Under the pieces are notes generated by a model. The model saw nothing but the letters and a program-made list of their open reading frames with translations, made no database searches and was not told where the DNA came from. Both the position numbers and the translations under genes were made by a program. Shown here piece after piece: positions 1 to 9,383 of a stretch of DNA of 64,000 nucleotides. The stretch covers positions 1 to 64,000 of the forward strand of contig JAGWYB010000002.1 of NCBI GenBank assembly GCA_018969585.1. The letters run 5' to 3'. This DNA comes from Actinomycetales bacterium. GTDB lineage: Bacteria > Actinomycetota > Actinomycetes > Nanopelagicales > Nanopelagicaceae. Numbering within the stretch: the stretch's first letter is position 1; each line of letters begins with the position of its first letter.

Positions 1-1
1 T

Positions 2-556
2 CTTGCTCCCGGAAGATTGCTAAACGATGCAGTAATAATCGAACTGGCACGTAACAAGCCAAAGAAGCGTGAAGAATTTCTCGAATTACCTATTATAAAA
101 ATGCGTATTCGAAACGAAATTCAAATTAGCTATATCGATCGCTGGTTATCCGTTCTTAATGAGGCATACAGAATTCCTGAGGAGAATTGGCCTGAGATGC
201 GAGCTCGTGGCGATTCCTTGCCTGCCCCAAGAATTTGGCGCGAGAAATTCCCGATTGCCAACGCACAACTCCAACATGTTAGGCGAAATTTGACTGAGAT
301 CTCCGAGAAATATTCCATCCCTCAAGAAAATCTTCTTTCTCCAGAAATACTTAAGCGAATAATTTTTAATAATGGAAAGGAAAGTCCAACTCCTGATTCA
401 CCTTCGGCACGCCTTAATTTGGTGGAAGTTCTAGGCGCACTCGGGGCTCGTAAATGGCAGATCGATTTGGTGATTGATGCGATTTCTAGGGCGAGGTGCG
501 AAACCGAGCCTCCGAGAGAGCCTGAACCGCCCGAACCCGTTCATACAACCTCATAA
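2..556 (+). CDS. rnd: Ribonuclease D, C-terminal part (HRDC region), 5'-truncated by window
   Basis: About 184 residues are visible and the frame is open from base 2, so the N-terminal 3'-5' exonuclease domain lies outside the window. The first residues (LAPGRLLNDAVIIELA) fit the helix opening an HRDC domain, a nucleic-acid-binding helical module. A second helical block at about fragment residues 95-165 fits a second HRDC-like repeat, followed by a short Pro/Glu-rich tail. RNase D trims 3' ends of tRNA precursors. The RNase D-dxs neighbourhood also occurs in mycobacteria, which supports the call. The catalytic residues cannot be checked here. Another HRDC protein such as a RecQ-type helicase is less likely given the neighbours. 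Confidence 0.75.
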   Translation, partial: LAPGRLLNDAVIIELARNKPKKREEFLELPIIKMRIRNEIQISYIDRWLSVLNEAYRIPEENWPEMRARGDSLPAPRIWREKFPIANAQLQHVRRNLTEISEKYSIPQENLLSPEILKRIIFNNGKESPTPDSPSARLNLVEVLGALGARKWQIDLVIDAISRARCETEPPREPEPPEPVHTTS

Positions 557-565
557 AGTGACCCT

Positions 566-593
566 AATTACGCAACATAAAAGTTGCGTAATT
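566..593. promoter_or_regulatory. Perfect 11-bp inverted repeat upstream of the iron permease (candidate operator or rnd terminator stem)
   Basis: Arms AATTACGCAAC (566-576) and GTTGCGTAATT (583-593) are exact reverse complements around the 6-base spacer ATAAAA. The right arm covers a TTGCGT hexamer that could be the -35 of the iron-permease promoter, as expected for a repressor operator. The repeat also begins 10 bases after the RNase D stop, so an RNA hairpin ending that transcript is the alternative; no T-run follows on the plus strand. It does not match the IdeR, DtxR or Fur consensus as I know them. Confidence 0.6.
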
Positions 594-612
594 CAATTAT
601 CCGCCCTAGCCT
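584..612 (+). promoter_or_regulatory. Candidate sigma-A-type promoter of the iron permease (leaderless)
   Basis: TTGCGT (584-589) and TAGCCT (607-612) are separated by exactly 17 bases. TAGCCT fits the actinobacterial -10 pattern TANNNT and ends 7 bases before the ATG at 620, so transcription would begin at or next to the start codon. No Shine-Dalgarno sequence precedes that ATG. The -35 hexamer lies inside the right arm of the palindrome at 566-593. Confidence 0.5.
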
Positions 613-619
613 TCGCTTT

Positions 620-1447
620 ATGTTAAGTAGCTTCTTGATCGCCCTCCGTGAGGGTTTGGAGGCTGCCCTTATCGTGGGAATCCTGGTCGCATATGTTGTA
701 AAGACGGATCGGCGATTTCTCCTCACTCCAATTTGGACAGGCGTTGGAGCTGCACTCGGGCTGAGCATCGCCCTGGGTGGATTTTTAGGGTTCACATCAT
801 CCGAGTTGTCGGAACGAGGAGAGACCTTTTTTGCTGGAACCACCTCCGTAGTCGCTGTTGCGCTCGTAACAGGGATGGTCTTCTGGCTAAAGCGAACCGC
901 ACGTGCGCTGCGAGATGAACTGCATGGAAAAGTTGAAGAAGCGGCGATGGTCGGGCCGATTGCACTCTCAGCCGCAGCCTTTTTCGCGGTAGCGCGAGAG
1001 GGGCTGGAGACTGTTCTTTTTCTCTATTCAAATTTCCGCACGGTTGGATCCAAGACTCCGGTCGTTTTTGGCCTTTTAATTGGTCTGGCACTTGCGATAT
1101 CTCTCGGTTACCTCATTTACCGTCGCGCAATTAATCTAAATCTCTCCAAGTTCTTCAACATCACTGGCGTTGCCTTAATTGTTGTCGCTGCAGGAGTTCT
1201 CTCGTACGCAGTTCACGAATTCCAAGAGCTCGGTTGGCTTCCTGGCGAGACATCGTATATCTGGGATGTAACCAGTTGGTTGGCACCAGACTCACTAGTG
1301 GGATCGCTCCTAGCGGGAACTATTGGATTCGATACCTCAACTTCGTGGCTTCAGTTCCTTGTTTGGATCACATATCTAGCCGCAGTTATTGCCCTTTATT
1401 TACGCACCACCAGCAAAGCCCCGGTCGCGGCCGCTTCAGCCAAGTAA
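620..1447 (+). CDS. efeU: FTR1-family iron permease (EfeU-like)
   Basis: An integral membrane permease of 275 aa with about seven hydrophobic segments. It carries the two REGLE motifs diagnostic of FTR1/EfeU iron permeases, at residues 10-14 and 126-130; the glutamates are thought to handle iron during transport. I chose the ATG at 620 because family members begin with a few residues before the first REGLE helix; an in-frame TTG at 584 would add 12 poorly hydrophobic residues and overlap the palindrome. The partners of the Efe system, EfeO and EfeB, are not adjacent. The gene stands alone between RNase D and the thiolase, so its electron partner is unknown. Confidence 0.88.
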   Translation: MLSSFLIALREGLEAALIVGILVAYVVKTDRRFLLTPIWTGVGAALGLSIALGGFLGFTSSELSERGETFFAGTTSVVAVALVTGMVFWLKRTARALRDELHGKVEEAAMVGPIALSAAAFFAVAREGLETVLFLYSNFRTVGSKTPVVFGLLIGLALAISLGYLIYRRAINLNLSKFFNITGVALIVVAAGVLSYAVHEFQELGWLPGETSYIWDVTSWLAPDSLVGSLLAGTIGFDTSTSWLQFLVWITYLAAVIALYLRTTSKAPVAAASAK

Positions 1448-1480
1448 CAAAAGGCTTCTACCGGCGAGTAGGGTTCTGCC

Positions 1481-2686
1481 ATGAAAACTGCTACCGCCAA
1501 AACCAACGTTGTATTAGTCGATGCCGTCCGCACACCCTTTGGAAAAGCCGGAAGTCTCTATCAAGGAACTAGAGCGGATGACATCGTCATCCGATGCATA
1601 AGGGGTTTGCTCGAGAGAAATCCGCAAGTTAATCCACGTGAAATTGATGATGTTGCGATTGCTGCTGCGACCCAGTTTGGTGATCAAGGAATGAATATTG
1701 GCCGTTCAGCAACAATCCTTGCTGGCATTCCAAATACTGTGCCAGGTTATTCGGTTGATCGTTGGTGTGCTGGTGCGATGACTTCTGTAACGACACTCGC
1801 TGGCGCAATACACATGGGCGCTTACAACTTAGCAATCGCTGGCGGTGTTGAACATATGGGAAATCACCCAATGGGTGAAGGAATGGATCCAAATCCTCGA
1901 TATTTAGCGGAGAAAATAGTTGATACCGATGCACTTTCAATGGGAAATACTGCCGAGAGATTGCACGATAAGTTTCCGCATCTGACAAAAGAGCGGGCTG
2001 ATAAGTACGCCCTAAATTCACAATTAAAAACAGCATCTGCTTATAAAGCGGGCAAAATCCAACCGAACTTAATTCCGGTTGCTGTGAGAAATCCAGAACA
2101 AGGTTGGGGCGTTGCAACAATTGACGAACCACCAAGACCTGGCACCACACTTGAAGCGCTAGCTGCGCTAAAGACGCCATTTAGACCAAATGGTCGAGTT
2201 ACCCCCGGAAATGCAGCTGGATTAAACGATGGCGCAACTGCTGCCTTACTCGCAAGTGAGAAGAAGGCCCAAGAACTCGGACTTTCAATTAAGGCAAAAT
2301 TAGTAACTTTTGCTTTTGCTGGAGTCGAACCTGAAATTATGGGATATGGACCTGTGCCTTCGACAATTAAGGCGTTGGAATTAGCTGGATTGGGAATTGA
2401 AGATATCGGTCTTTTTGAAATTAATGAGGCTTTTTCGATTCAAGTACTCTCATTCTTGGATTATTTTGGAATTGCCGATGACGATCCCAGAGTCAATATT
2501 TATGGCGGAGCGATTGCTGTAGGACATCCGCTCGCCTCGTCCGGAATTCGACTTATGCTCAACCTCGCTGAAGGATTCAAAGAGCATCCTGAGGTGCGCT
2601 ACGGAATAACCACAATGTGCATCGGACTCGGAATGGGCGGCACGGTAATTTGGGAAAACCCTCACTTTAATGCGAAGGGCAATTGA
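1481..2686 (+). CDS. fadA: Thiolase (acetyl-CoA C-acyltransferase)
   Basis: A 401-aa type II thiolase that cleaves 3-ketoacyl-CoA to acetyl-CoA plus a shortened acyl-CoA, or runs the reverse condensation. The nucleophilic cysteine is Cys96 in DRWCAGAM. The other catalytic residues are His349 in GHPLASSG and Cys380 in CIGLGMGG. NEAFSIQ supplies the usual Asn-Glu motif. An AGGG lies 8 bases before the ATG. The next gene, a fused enoyl-CoA hydratase/3-hydroxyacyl-CoA dehydrogenase, begins 2 bases after the stop, so the two form a FadA-FadB pair for the last three steps of beta-oxidation. Acyl-chain preference cannot be judged from the sequence. Confidence 0.93.
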   Translation: MKTATAKTNVVLVDAVRTPFGKAGSLYQGTRADDIVIRCIRGLLERNPQVNPREIDDVAIAAATQFGDQGMNIGRSATILAGIPNTVPGYSVDRWCAGAMTSVTTLAGAIHMGAYNLAIAGGVEHMGNHPMGEGMDPNPRYLAEKIVDTDALSMGNTAERLHDKFPHLTKERADKYALNSQLKTASAYKAGKIQPNLIPVAVRNPEQGWGVATIDEPPRPGTTLEALAALKTPFRPNGRVTPGNAAGLNDGATAALLASEKKAQELGLSIKAKLVTFAFAGVEPEIMGYGPVPSTIKALELAGLGIEDIGLFEINEAFSIQVLSFLDYFGIADDDPRVNIYGGAIAVGHPLASSGIRLMLNLAEGFKEHPEVRYGITTMCIGLGMGGTVIWENPHFNAKGN

Positions 2687-2688
2687 TT

Positions 2689-4788
2689 ATGAGCGAATCT
2701 AGCGCACCAGAAGAAGTAGTAACGCGCGCGTTACTTAGAGATGTTGATCTCTCGCTATTCGGCTTCAATGGGAAACTCTCTCTTATCTCTCTAGATAATG
2801 GAATGGACCATAACCGTCCAAATACTTTAGGCCAAAAATCATTACAAGAGTTAGATGCAGCTTTAACCAGCGCAGAATCAAGCGATTCGGTAGCTATCGC
2901 AATTACAGGTAAGCCATTTATTTTTGCCGCGGGTGCTGATCTTTCAGGATTACCTTTTCTTAACGATAAGAAAATAGCCTTACAAATTGGTAAATATGGA
3001 CACGATCTTTTCAAGCGTTTGGGTCGAAGCAAAAAGCCTACATTCGCATTTATTAATGGCTTAGCCCTTGGTGGCGGACTTGAAATAGGGTTACATTGCA
3101 ACTACCGCACTCTCGCAGGAACTGCATTTACCGCTCTGCCTGAGTGTTTTCTAGGATTAGTTCCAGGTTGGGGCGGCGCAACAATTCTCCCCAAATTAAT
3201 TGGTCCGGAAAGAGCCGTTAAAGTAATCATTCAAAACGCACTCAACAACAACACCATGATGAAGGCAAAAGATGCGCTAGAACTTGGCGTGGTTGATGCG
3301 GTTTTTGAACCTGCTGACTTCTTAGAGAAGTCCTGTGCATTTGCCGCAAGTATCCTCTCTGGCAAGAAGAAGATTGAGCGAAACGACTTTACAAAAGATG
3401 CTGCCGCCTGGGAGAAAGCAATTGGGATCGGCAAGGCTGCGGTAGCGAAGAAATATGGTGGCGCCGAAATAGAGTCACCAAGACGAGCCTTGGAATTGAT
3501 AGCAGAAGCTAGAACTAACACCTTAGATCAGGGCTTTGATGCAGAAGATCAAGTGTTAGCCGAACTAGTGATGAGTGATCCACTTCGTGCCTCTCTATAT
3601 GCGTTTAATTTAATTCAAAAGAAACGTAAGAAAGTTGAAGGCGCTCCGAAGCCAGCCTTAGCTCGAAAAGTAACTCGAGTTGGAATTGTTGGCGCAGGTT
3701 TGATGGCTTCACAACTCGCACTCCTATTCATGAGAAATTTGAAGGTTCCAGTTGTAATTACAGACCTCGACCAAGCGCGCGTTGAGAAAGGCATCTCTTG
3801 GATCCACTCTGAAATTGATAAATTGGTTGAGAAAAAGCGATTACATGAGGAAGGCGCTCGCCGCTTAAAGGGACTCATAACCGGTTCAGTCGACCAGAAA
3901 ATTTTTGCCAATTGTGACTTTATTATCGAAGCGGTATTTGAAGAACTATCAATTAAGCAGAAGTTATTTAAGGATTTAGAGAAGATAATCACTCCCGAAT
4001 GTGTGTTGGCAACGAATACCTCGTCACTCTCAGTCGAGAAGATGGGCGAAGGGCTAAATAATCCTGAGCGCGTTGTTGGATTCCATTTCTTCAATCCAGT
4101 CTCTGTTATGCCGCTGCTAGAGATAGCTCGAACTTCTAAGACAGATGATGCAACCACGGCTACTGCTGTATCAGTTGGTAAAGATCTAAAGAAGACGATG
4201 ATTATCTGTAAGGATGCGCCAGGTTTTGTAGTAAACCGCTTACTTACTCGCTTTATGGGTGAAGTAACCGACGCGATTGATGAAGGTACGCCATATGACA
4301 TCGCCGATAGCGCCCTACGGCCCCTTGGTTTCCCGATGTCACCACTTGAGCTATTTGGTCTAGTCGGACCAGGTGTCGCGCTACACGTAGCAAAGACGCT
4401 TAATGCGAATTTAGGTCCGCGCTACAAGATTTCTCCAACGGTCACAAGATTGGTGGAGCAGCAAGTGAAGTCTTTCTATGTTAAAGATGAAGATGGGAAA
4501 TTAAATCCAAATCCGCAAGCGCTCGGTTTAGTTGAAAAAGGAAACTCTCCTTCAACTTCAGAGCAAGTTAGGCAGCGCGCGTTAAAAGCTCTTGCTGAGG
4601 AAGCGAAGATGATGCTTGATGAAGGCGTCGTCGCTACGCCATCAGAGATTGATCTCTGCATGCTTTTAGGGGCAGGTTGGCCGATGCACCTTGGCGGAAT
4701 ATTGCCTTACTTAGATCGTGAAGGAATTAGCGTTGCGGTTTCTGGTCAACGTTTCCATCCGCCTGGAGTCGCTTCGCTTCCTGAGTAA
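2689..4788 (+). CDS. fadB: Fatty-acid oxidation multifunctional protein (enoyl-CoA hydratase / 3-hydroxyacyl-CoA dehydrogenase)
   Basis: A 699-aa two-part enzyme. Residues about 25-250 are a crotonase domain with the oxyanion-hole segments FAAGADLSG and GLALGGGLEIG. From about residue 330 there is a dinucleotide-binding fold (VGIVGAGLMASQLALL), then the dehydrogenase region with GFHFFNPVSVMPLLE containing the catalytic His, and a helical C-terminal domain. It hydrates trans-2-enoyl-CoA and oxidises the product with NAD+. I chose the ATG at 2689, preceded by AAGGG at 9 bases, over a TTG at 2683 that overlaps the thiolase stop. The last 62 bases overlap the convergent dxs gene. Confidence 0.94.
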   Translation: MSESSAPEEVVTRALLRDVDLSLFGFNGKLSLISLDNGMDHNRPNTLGQKSLQELDAALTSAESSDSVAIAITGKPFIFAAGADLSGLPFLNDKKIALQIGKYGHDLFKRLGRSKKPTFAFINGLALGGGLEIGLHCNYRTLAGTAFTALPECFLGLVPGWGGATILPKLIGPERAVKVIIQNALNNNTMMKAKDALELGVVDAVFEPADFLEKSCAFAASILSGKKKIERNDFTKDAAAWEKAIGIGKAAVAKKYGGAEIESPRRALELIAEARTNTLDQGFDAEDQVLAELVMSDPLRASLYAFNLIQKKRKKVEGAPKPALARKVTRVGIVGAGLMASQLALLFMRNLKVPVVITDLDQARVEKGISWIHSEIDKLVEKKRLHEEGARRLKGLITGSVDQKIFANCDFIIEAVFEELSIKQKLFKDLEKIITPECVLATNTSSLSVEKMGEGLNNPERVVGFHFFNPVSVMPLLEIARTSKTDDATTATAVSVGKDLKKTMIICKDAPGFVVNRLLTRFMGEVTDAIDEGTPYDIADSALRPLGFPMSPLELFGLVGPGVALHVAKTLNANLGPRYKISPTVTRLVEQQVKSFYVKDEDGKLNPNPQALGLVEKGNSPSTSEQVRQRALKALAEEAKMMLDEGVVATPSEIDLCMLLGAGWPMHLGGILPYLDREGISVAVSGQRFHPPGVASLPE

Positions 4789-6658
4789 AACTTCGGGAAT
4801 ACCAGCCAACAATTTGGCGAGCAATCGCTTGTGAAGTGATGCCTAAATCCTCGAGAATTTGATTTCGCTTTGCATGTTCAAAAAACTCAAGCGGGGCACC
4901 AATAGAGTGAATCGGGATATCTAAATCAAGAGCCCTAAATCCCTCAGATAGAGTGCTTGCTATTCCGCCGTGAGATATTCCATCTTCAACAACGACAATT
5001 TGAGAGTATTTCTCCGCTAATTTCGCAAGAAAATCTATGGGTAAGGGCTTTACCCAACGCGGATCAATTACGGTAACACCGACGCCTTCTCTGTTTGCCT
5101 GAATTGCTGCATCAACGGAGATTTGAGCTAGCGCGCCGACAGAAATCAACAAAATATCTGAAGTTTCACCTCGGTAAAGAAAATCAATTCCATCTCGACT
5201 CTCAAAAGCAGGTATTTCGGCTCCGATGATTCCCTTGGGGTATCGCAAAAGTGATGGAGTCTTTAAATCGATAGATTCGGCAAGTAATTCTTTTAACCGA
5301 ATTCCGTCTCGTGGGGCGGCGACTTTTAAATTTGGAACTATTCCAGTTAGTGCCAAATCCCAAACACCATTATGAGAAGGGCCATCATCGCCGGTAAATC
5401 CAGCGCGATCCAATACAAAAGTAACGCCCGCATTATGAAGTGAAACATCAAGTAAGACTTGGTCAAAAGCTCTATTAAGGAAGGTGGAATAGACCGAAAC
5501 CACGGGATGCAGCCCGGAGTAAGCAAGACCTGCGGCCGAGGTAACGGCATGTTGTTCCGCGATACCAACGTCAAAGGTGCGATCTGGAAACCGCTTCTGG
5601 AATTTATCTAAACCGGTTGGTCCTAACATGGCAGCGGTAATTGCGACAACCTCTTTTCGGTTTTGACCAATTTCAATTAGCGCATCTGAAAATTCTTCTG
5701 TCCAGGTTCTTCCAGCCTTAGCTATTGATTCACCAGTTTCTGGGTCGACAACACCGACCGCGTGAAATTTTTCAGCTTCATCATTAATTGCGGGTGCATG
5801 CCCTCGACCCTTTTCGGTAATGGCATGGACAATTACTGGTCCCTCAAATTTCTTGGCTTTAACTAATGTTCGCTCAAGAGCGGCTATATCGTGACCGTCA
5901 ACTGGTCCTAGATATTTCAATCCTAAATCTTCAAACATTCCTTGCGGAGCAACGATATCTTTCAAACCTTTTTTCATTCCGTGTAAGGTTTCATAAATCG
6001 GATGCCCAACTACTGGGGTGCGCTCAAGAACTCCTTTACCCCATTGCAGAAAGCGCTCATAACCTTTTGTTGCTCTTAAGGTGGATAAGTAGGTTGCAAC
6101 TCCACCAATTGTTGGCGAATATGAGCGCTCGTTATCATTCACAACAATTACTAATCTCAAATTTTTCTGGGCTGCAATGTTGTTTAACGCTTCCCAGGCC
6201 ATCCCACCGGTTAGCGCACCATCTCCAACGACCGCTACTACCGTTCGATCTGTTATTCCTTGCAGGCTAAAACCCTTTGCAATCCCTTCGGACCAAGATA
6301 GCGCCGCAGATGCGTGAGAATTTTCAACAACATCGTGCGCACTCTCTGCACGATTTGGATAACCAGCTAATCCCCCGCGTTGGCGGAGCAAATCAAAACC
6401 TTCAATCCGCCCGGTGAGAATTTTATGAACATAAGACTGGTGTCCGGTGTCAAAAATAATTACATCATGAGGAGACTGGAATGTGCGGTGGATAGCGATT
6501 GTTAATTCGACTACACCAAGATTTGGGCCAAGGTGTCCGCCGGTTCGTGAAACCTTCTCAATCAGAAATTCTCTAATCTCGCTCGATAATTCGATTAACT
6601 CGTCCTCATTTAACCTGAACAGGTCAGAAGGGGCGGTGAGCCTTGGAAGGTAACGCAT
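4727..6658 (-). CDS. dxs: 1-deoxy-D-xylulose-5-phosphate synthase
   Basis: A 643-aa thiamine-diphosphate enzyme that condenses pyruvate and glyceraldehyde-3-phosphate, the entry step of the non-mevalonate isoprenoid pathway. The thiamine-binding motif starts GDGALTGG (GDG at 145-147) and continues to WEALNN. IGIAEQHAV-like DVGIAEQHAV carries the conserved Glu of the pyrimidine domain, and a transketolase C-terminal domain follows. The roughly 20-residue tail after GWYS is rich in Gln and Lys and is encoded opposite the end of fadB. No Shine-Dalgarno is visible; TAAGAT lies 7 bases before the ATG, suggesting its own leaderless transcript 21 bases after acnA. Confidence 0.96.
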   Translation of the reverse strand: MRYLPRLTAPSDLFRLNEDELIELSSEIREFLIEKVSRTGGHLGPNLGVVELTIAIHRTFQSPHDVIIFDTGHQSYVHKILTGRIEGFDLLRQRGGLAGYPNRAESAHDVVENSHASAALSWSEGIAKGFSLQGITDRTVVAVVGDGALTGGMAWEALNNIAAQKNLRLVIVVNDNERSYSPTIGGVATYLSTLRATKGYERFLQWGKGVLERTPVVGHPIYETLHGMKKGLKDIVAPQGMFEDLGLKYLGPVDGHDIAALERTLVKAKKFEGPVIVHAITEKGRGHAPAINDEAEKFHAVGVVDPETGESIAKAGRTWTEEFSDALIEIGQNRKEVVAITAAMLGPTGLDKFQKRFPDRTFDVGIAEQHAVTSAAGLAYSGLHPVVSVYSTFLNRAFDQVLLDVSLHNAGVTFVLDRAGFTGDDGPSHNGVWDLALTGIVPNLKVAAPRDGIRLKELLAESIDLKTPSLLRYPKGIIGAEIPAFESRDGIDFLYRGETSDILLISVGALAQISVDAAIQANREGVGVTVIDPRWVKPLPIDFLAKLAEKYSQIVVVEDGISHGGIASTLSEGFRALDLDIPIHSIGAPLEFFEHAKRNQILEDLGITSQAIARQIVGWYSRSFTQEAKRLQADGNVDQKPQR

Positions 6659-6665
6659 GTAAATA

Positions 6666-6671
6666 ATCTTA
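6666..6671 (-). promoter_or_regulatory. Candidate -10 element of dxs (leaderless)
   Basis: On the minus strand TAAGAT is followed by 7 bases and the dxs ATG. It matches TANNNT and there is no Shine-Dalgarno. I see no good -35, and the element sits in the short acnA-dxs gap, so read-through from acnA is an alternative source of dxs mRNA. Confidence 0.35.
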
Positions 6672-6679
6672 ACTAACTA

Positions 6680-9337
6680 TTAGCCAACTAGTGTTCTGAG
6701 AACGTACTGCATGATTCCACCGTGGCGATAGTAATCTGCCTCGCCCGGAGTATCGATACGTATTTTGGCTTGAAACTCTTTTGTTCCGGCTTTTACTTTA
6801 ACAAATTCTGGGATTCTTCCGTTATTTAGTTCGGTAACGCCAGAGATGCTGAAAGTTTCAGATCCAGTGATTCCAAGACTTTCACAATTCTGATTATCAA
6901 GAAATTGCAATGGTAGAACTCCCATACCTATCAAATTAGATCGATGAATTCTCTCAAATGATTCTGCGATGACCGCGCGAACCCCAAGCAACGCCGTTCC
7001 CTTTGCTGCCCAATCTCGTGAAGATCCAGATCCATATTCTTTACCTGCAAGTATTACTAGAGGAATATTTGCGGCCTGATATGCCATTGATGCTTCATAA
7101 ATCGTCGTTTGCTCTCCATTGTTAAGAAAGTTTCTAGTAAACCCACCCTCAACGCCATCTAGTAATTGATTCTTCAGTCGGATATTTGCAAAAGTTCCCC
7201 GAATCATTACTTCGTGATTGCCTCGGCGTGAACCATATGAATTGAAGTCTGCTTTTTCAACGCCGTGCGCCATTAAGTACTTGCCAGCCGGTGAATCAGC
7301 TTTTATAGAACCAGCCGGTGAAATATGGTCAGTCGTAACTGAATCCCCCAATTTCGCTAACACTCGCGCATTTTGGATATCAACTACCGGACGTGGAGTT
7401 TTAGGCATGCCATCAAAATATGGCGGTCTTCTAACATAGGTCGAATTAGCATCCCATTCAAAGACTTTACCGCTCGGCGTATCCAACGAAGTCCATCTAT
7501 GGTCGCCAGCGAAAACACTTGCATAATCTTTTCGGAACATCTCAGATGAGATTACGGAGTCAATAACTGATTGGACTTCGTCCGGCGTTGGCCAGATATC
7601 TTTCAAAAATACTGCCTTGCCATTCGAATCCATACCAATTGGATCTTTTTCAAAATCATGATCCATTGAACCGGCTAGTGCGTAAGCCACAACAAGTGGA
7701 GGTGAGGCAAGATAATTCATCTTTACATCTGGGCTTATTCGGCCTTCAAAATTTCTATTTCCCGATAAAACAGCCGCGACAGCAAGATCGTTCTCATTTA
7801 TCGCTTTACTAACCTCACTTGGAAGTGGTCCTGAATTACCTATGCAAGTTACGCACCCATAACCGACCAGATTAAATCCAAGTTTCTCGAGATATGGAGT
7901 TAACCCGGCTTTCTCATAGTAATTTGTCACCACTTTAGAGCCAGGAGCAAGAGTCGTCTTAACCCAGGGTTTGCTGGTGAGACCTCTCTCCGACGCTTTC
8001 TTCGCAAGTATTCCGGCTCCAATCATCACGCTCGGGTTCGATGTGTTTGTGCACGAAGTAATTGAGGCGATTACAACTGAACCGTGTTTAACACTTCCAG
8101 TTCTGCCGTTTACATTAACGGCTACTTCACCATTCGCAGATTTCTCACCGAGATAACCAGGTAGGGATTTCTGGAAGGAATTTTTGGCTTCCGTGAGTGG
8201 AACTCGATCCTGCGGTCTCTTTGGTCCAGCTATTGATGGCACAACTGTCGCAAGATCAAGTTCTAAGTGCTCTGAGTATCTTGGTGTGGCATCCGGATCG
8301 TGCCAAATCCCAAGGGTCTTTGAGTAACTTTCTACTAACTCAAGTTGTTCACGGCTACGACCAGTTAGCTCCATATAGCGCAGCGTTTCTTCATCTATTG
8401 GGAAGATGGCCACTGTTGAGCCATATTCAGGAGACATATTTCCGATAGTGGCTCGATTAGCCATAGGCAAGGCACTTACGCCAGGCCCGTAGAACTCTAC
8501 AAATTTTCCAACGACACCATGTTTACGTAACATCTCAGTAATCGTTAAAACTAAATCTGTCGCTGTTGTTCCAACAGGCAGTGACCCCTTCAACTTGAAA
8601 CCTACAACGCGCGGAATCAACATTGAGACCGGCTGACCTAAGAGTGCCGCCTCAGCTTCGATTCCTCCTACGCCCCATCCCAATACGCCCAAACCATTGA
8701 CCATGGTTGTGTGAGAGTCAGTTCCAACAACGGTATCTGGGTAAGCACGAAGTTTTCCGGCGACTTCTCTAGTCATAATGACTCGAGCTAAATATTCAAT
8801 ATTTACCTGATGAACAATTCCAGTACCCGGGGGTACTACTTTGAATTCATCAAATGCAGTCTGTCCCCATCGAAGGAATCGGTATCGCTCAGTATTGCGC
8901 TGGTATTCGATATCTACATTTTCTTGAAAAGCTGAGGAAGTTCCGTATCTATCTGCAATAACTGAGTGATCAATAACCAATTCAGCTGGCGCTAATGGAT
9001 TAACTTTCGTTGGATCTCCACCTAATTCGACAATCGCTTCCCGCATTGTTGCGAGATCAACAATGCATGGAACTCCTGTGAAATCTTGCATGATTACTCG
9101 AGCGGGCGTGAATTGAATTTCAGTATCCGGTTGAGAATCTGGATTCCATTCCGCCAACGCTTTTATCTGGGCAGCTGTGATATTCGCGCCATCTTCAGTG
9201 CGTAATAAATTTTCCAAGAGAATCTTCAGCGAGAACGGCAACGAGGCCGCTTGGTTGAGTTTTGTGATATCGAAAATCTCGTAAGTCTTACCAGATACCG
9301 ATAGATCCCTTCTGGCTCCGAAGGAATTTTTGCTCAT
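6680..9337 (-). CDS. acnA: Aconitate hydratase A
   Basis: An 885-aa aconitase of the AcnA/IRP type, isomerising citrate to isocitrate in the TCA cycle. The three cysteines binding the [4Fe-4S] cluster are visible: Cys429 in SCTNTS and Cys495 and Cys498 in [10 protein letters not shown], near the spacing of the E. coli enzyme. The C-terminal swivel domain contains [13 protein letters not shown] with active-site Ser and Arg. Length is normal for the family. It is a single gene between the methyltransferase and dxs, all on the minus strand. TAGGAT lies 6 bases before its ATG. Confidence 0.97.
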   Translation of the reverse strand: MSKNSFGARRDLSVSGKTYEIFDITKLNQAASLPFSLKILLENLLRTEDGANITAAQIKALAEWNPDSQPDTEIQFTPARVIMQDFTGVPCIVDLATMREAIVELGGDPTKVNPLAPAELVIDHSVIADRYGTSSAFQENVDIEYQRNTERYRFLRWGQTAFDEFKVVPPGTGIVHQVNIEYLARVIMTREVAGKLRAYPDTVVGTDSHTTMVNGLGVLGWGVGGIEAEAALLGQPVSMLIPRVVGFKLKGSLPVGTTATDLVLTITEMLRKHGVVGKFVEFYGPGVSALPMANRATIGNMSPEYGSTVAIFPIDEETLRYMELTGRSREQLELVESYSKTLGIWHDPDATPRYSEHLELDLATVVPSIAGPKRPQDRVPLTEAKNSFQKSLPGYLGEKSANGEVAVNVNGRTGSVKHGSVVIASITSCTNTSNPSVMIGAGILAKKASERGLTSKPWVKTTLAPGSKVVTNYYEKAGLTPYLEKLGFNLVGYGCVTCIGNSGPLPSEVSKAINENDLAVAAVLSGNRNFEGRISPDVKMNYLASPPLVVAYALAGSMDHDFEKDPIGMDSNGKAVFLKDIWPTPDEVQSVIDSVISSEMFRKDYASVFAGDHRWTSLDTPSGKVFEWDANSTYVRRPPYFDGMPKTPRPVVDIQNARVLAKLGDSVTTDHISPAGSIKADSPAGKYLMAHGVEKADFNSYGSRRGNHEVMIRGTFANIRLKNQLLDGVEGGFTRNFLNNGEQTTIYEASMAYQAANIPLVILAGKEYGSGSSRDWAAKGTALLGVRAVIAESFERIHRSNLIGMGVLPLQFLDNQNCESLGITGSETFSISGVTELNNGRIPEFVKVKAGTKEFQAKIRIDTPGEADYYRHGGIMQYVLRTLVG

Positions 9338-9343
9338 ACGCCC

Positions 9344-9349
9344 ATCCTA
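9344..9349 (-). promoter_or_regulatory. Candidate -10 element of acnA (leaderless)
   Basis: On the minus strand TAGGAT is followed by GGGCGT and the ATG of acnA, the TANNNT-N6-ATG arrangement. The AGGA within it could alternatively act as a weak ribosome binding site, so the leaderless reading is uncertain. No convincing -35 was seen. Confidence 0.3.
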
Positions 9350-9383
9350 ACTTGGTTCGAAATCACGCTTCTACTTAGGCGCC

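Noticed and set aside
1629-2180. A 183-codon open frame on the minus strand inside the thiolase gene
   Set aside because: Antisense to a well-supported thiolase with intact catalytic residues; the frame has low-complexity Gln/Leu content and no family resemblance.
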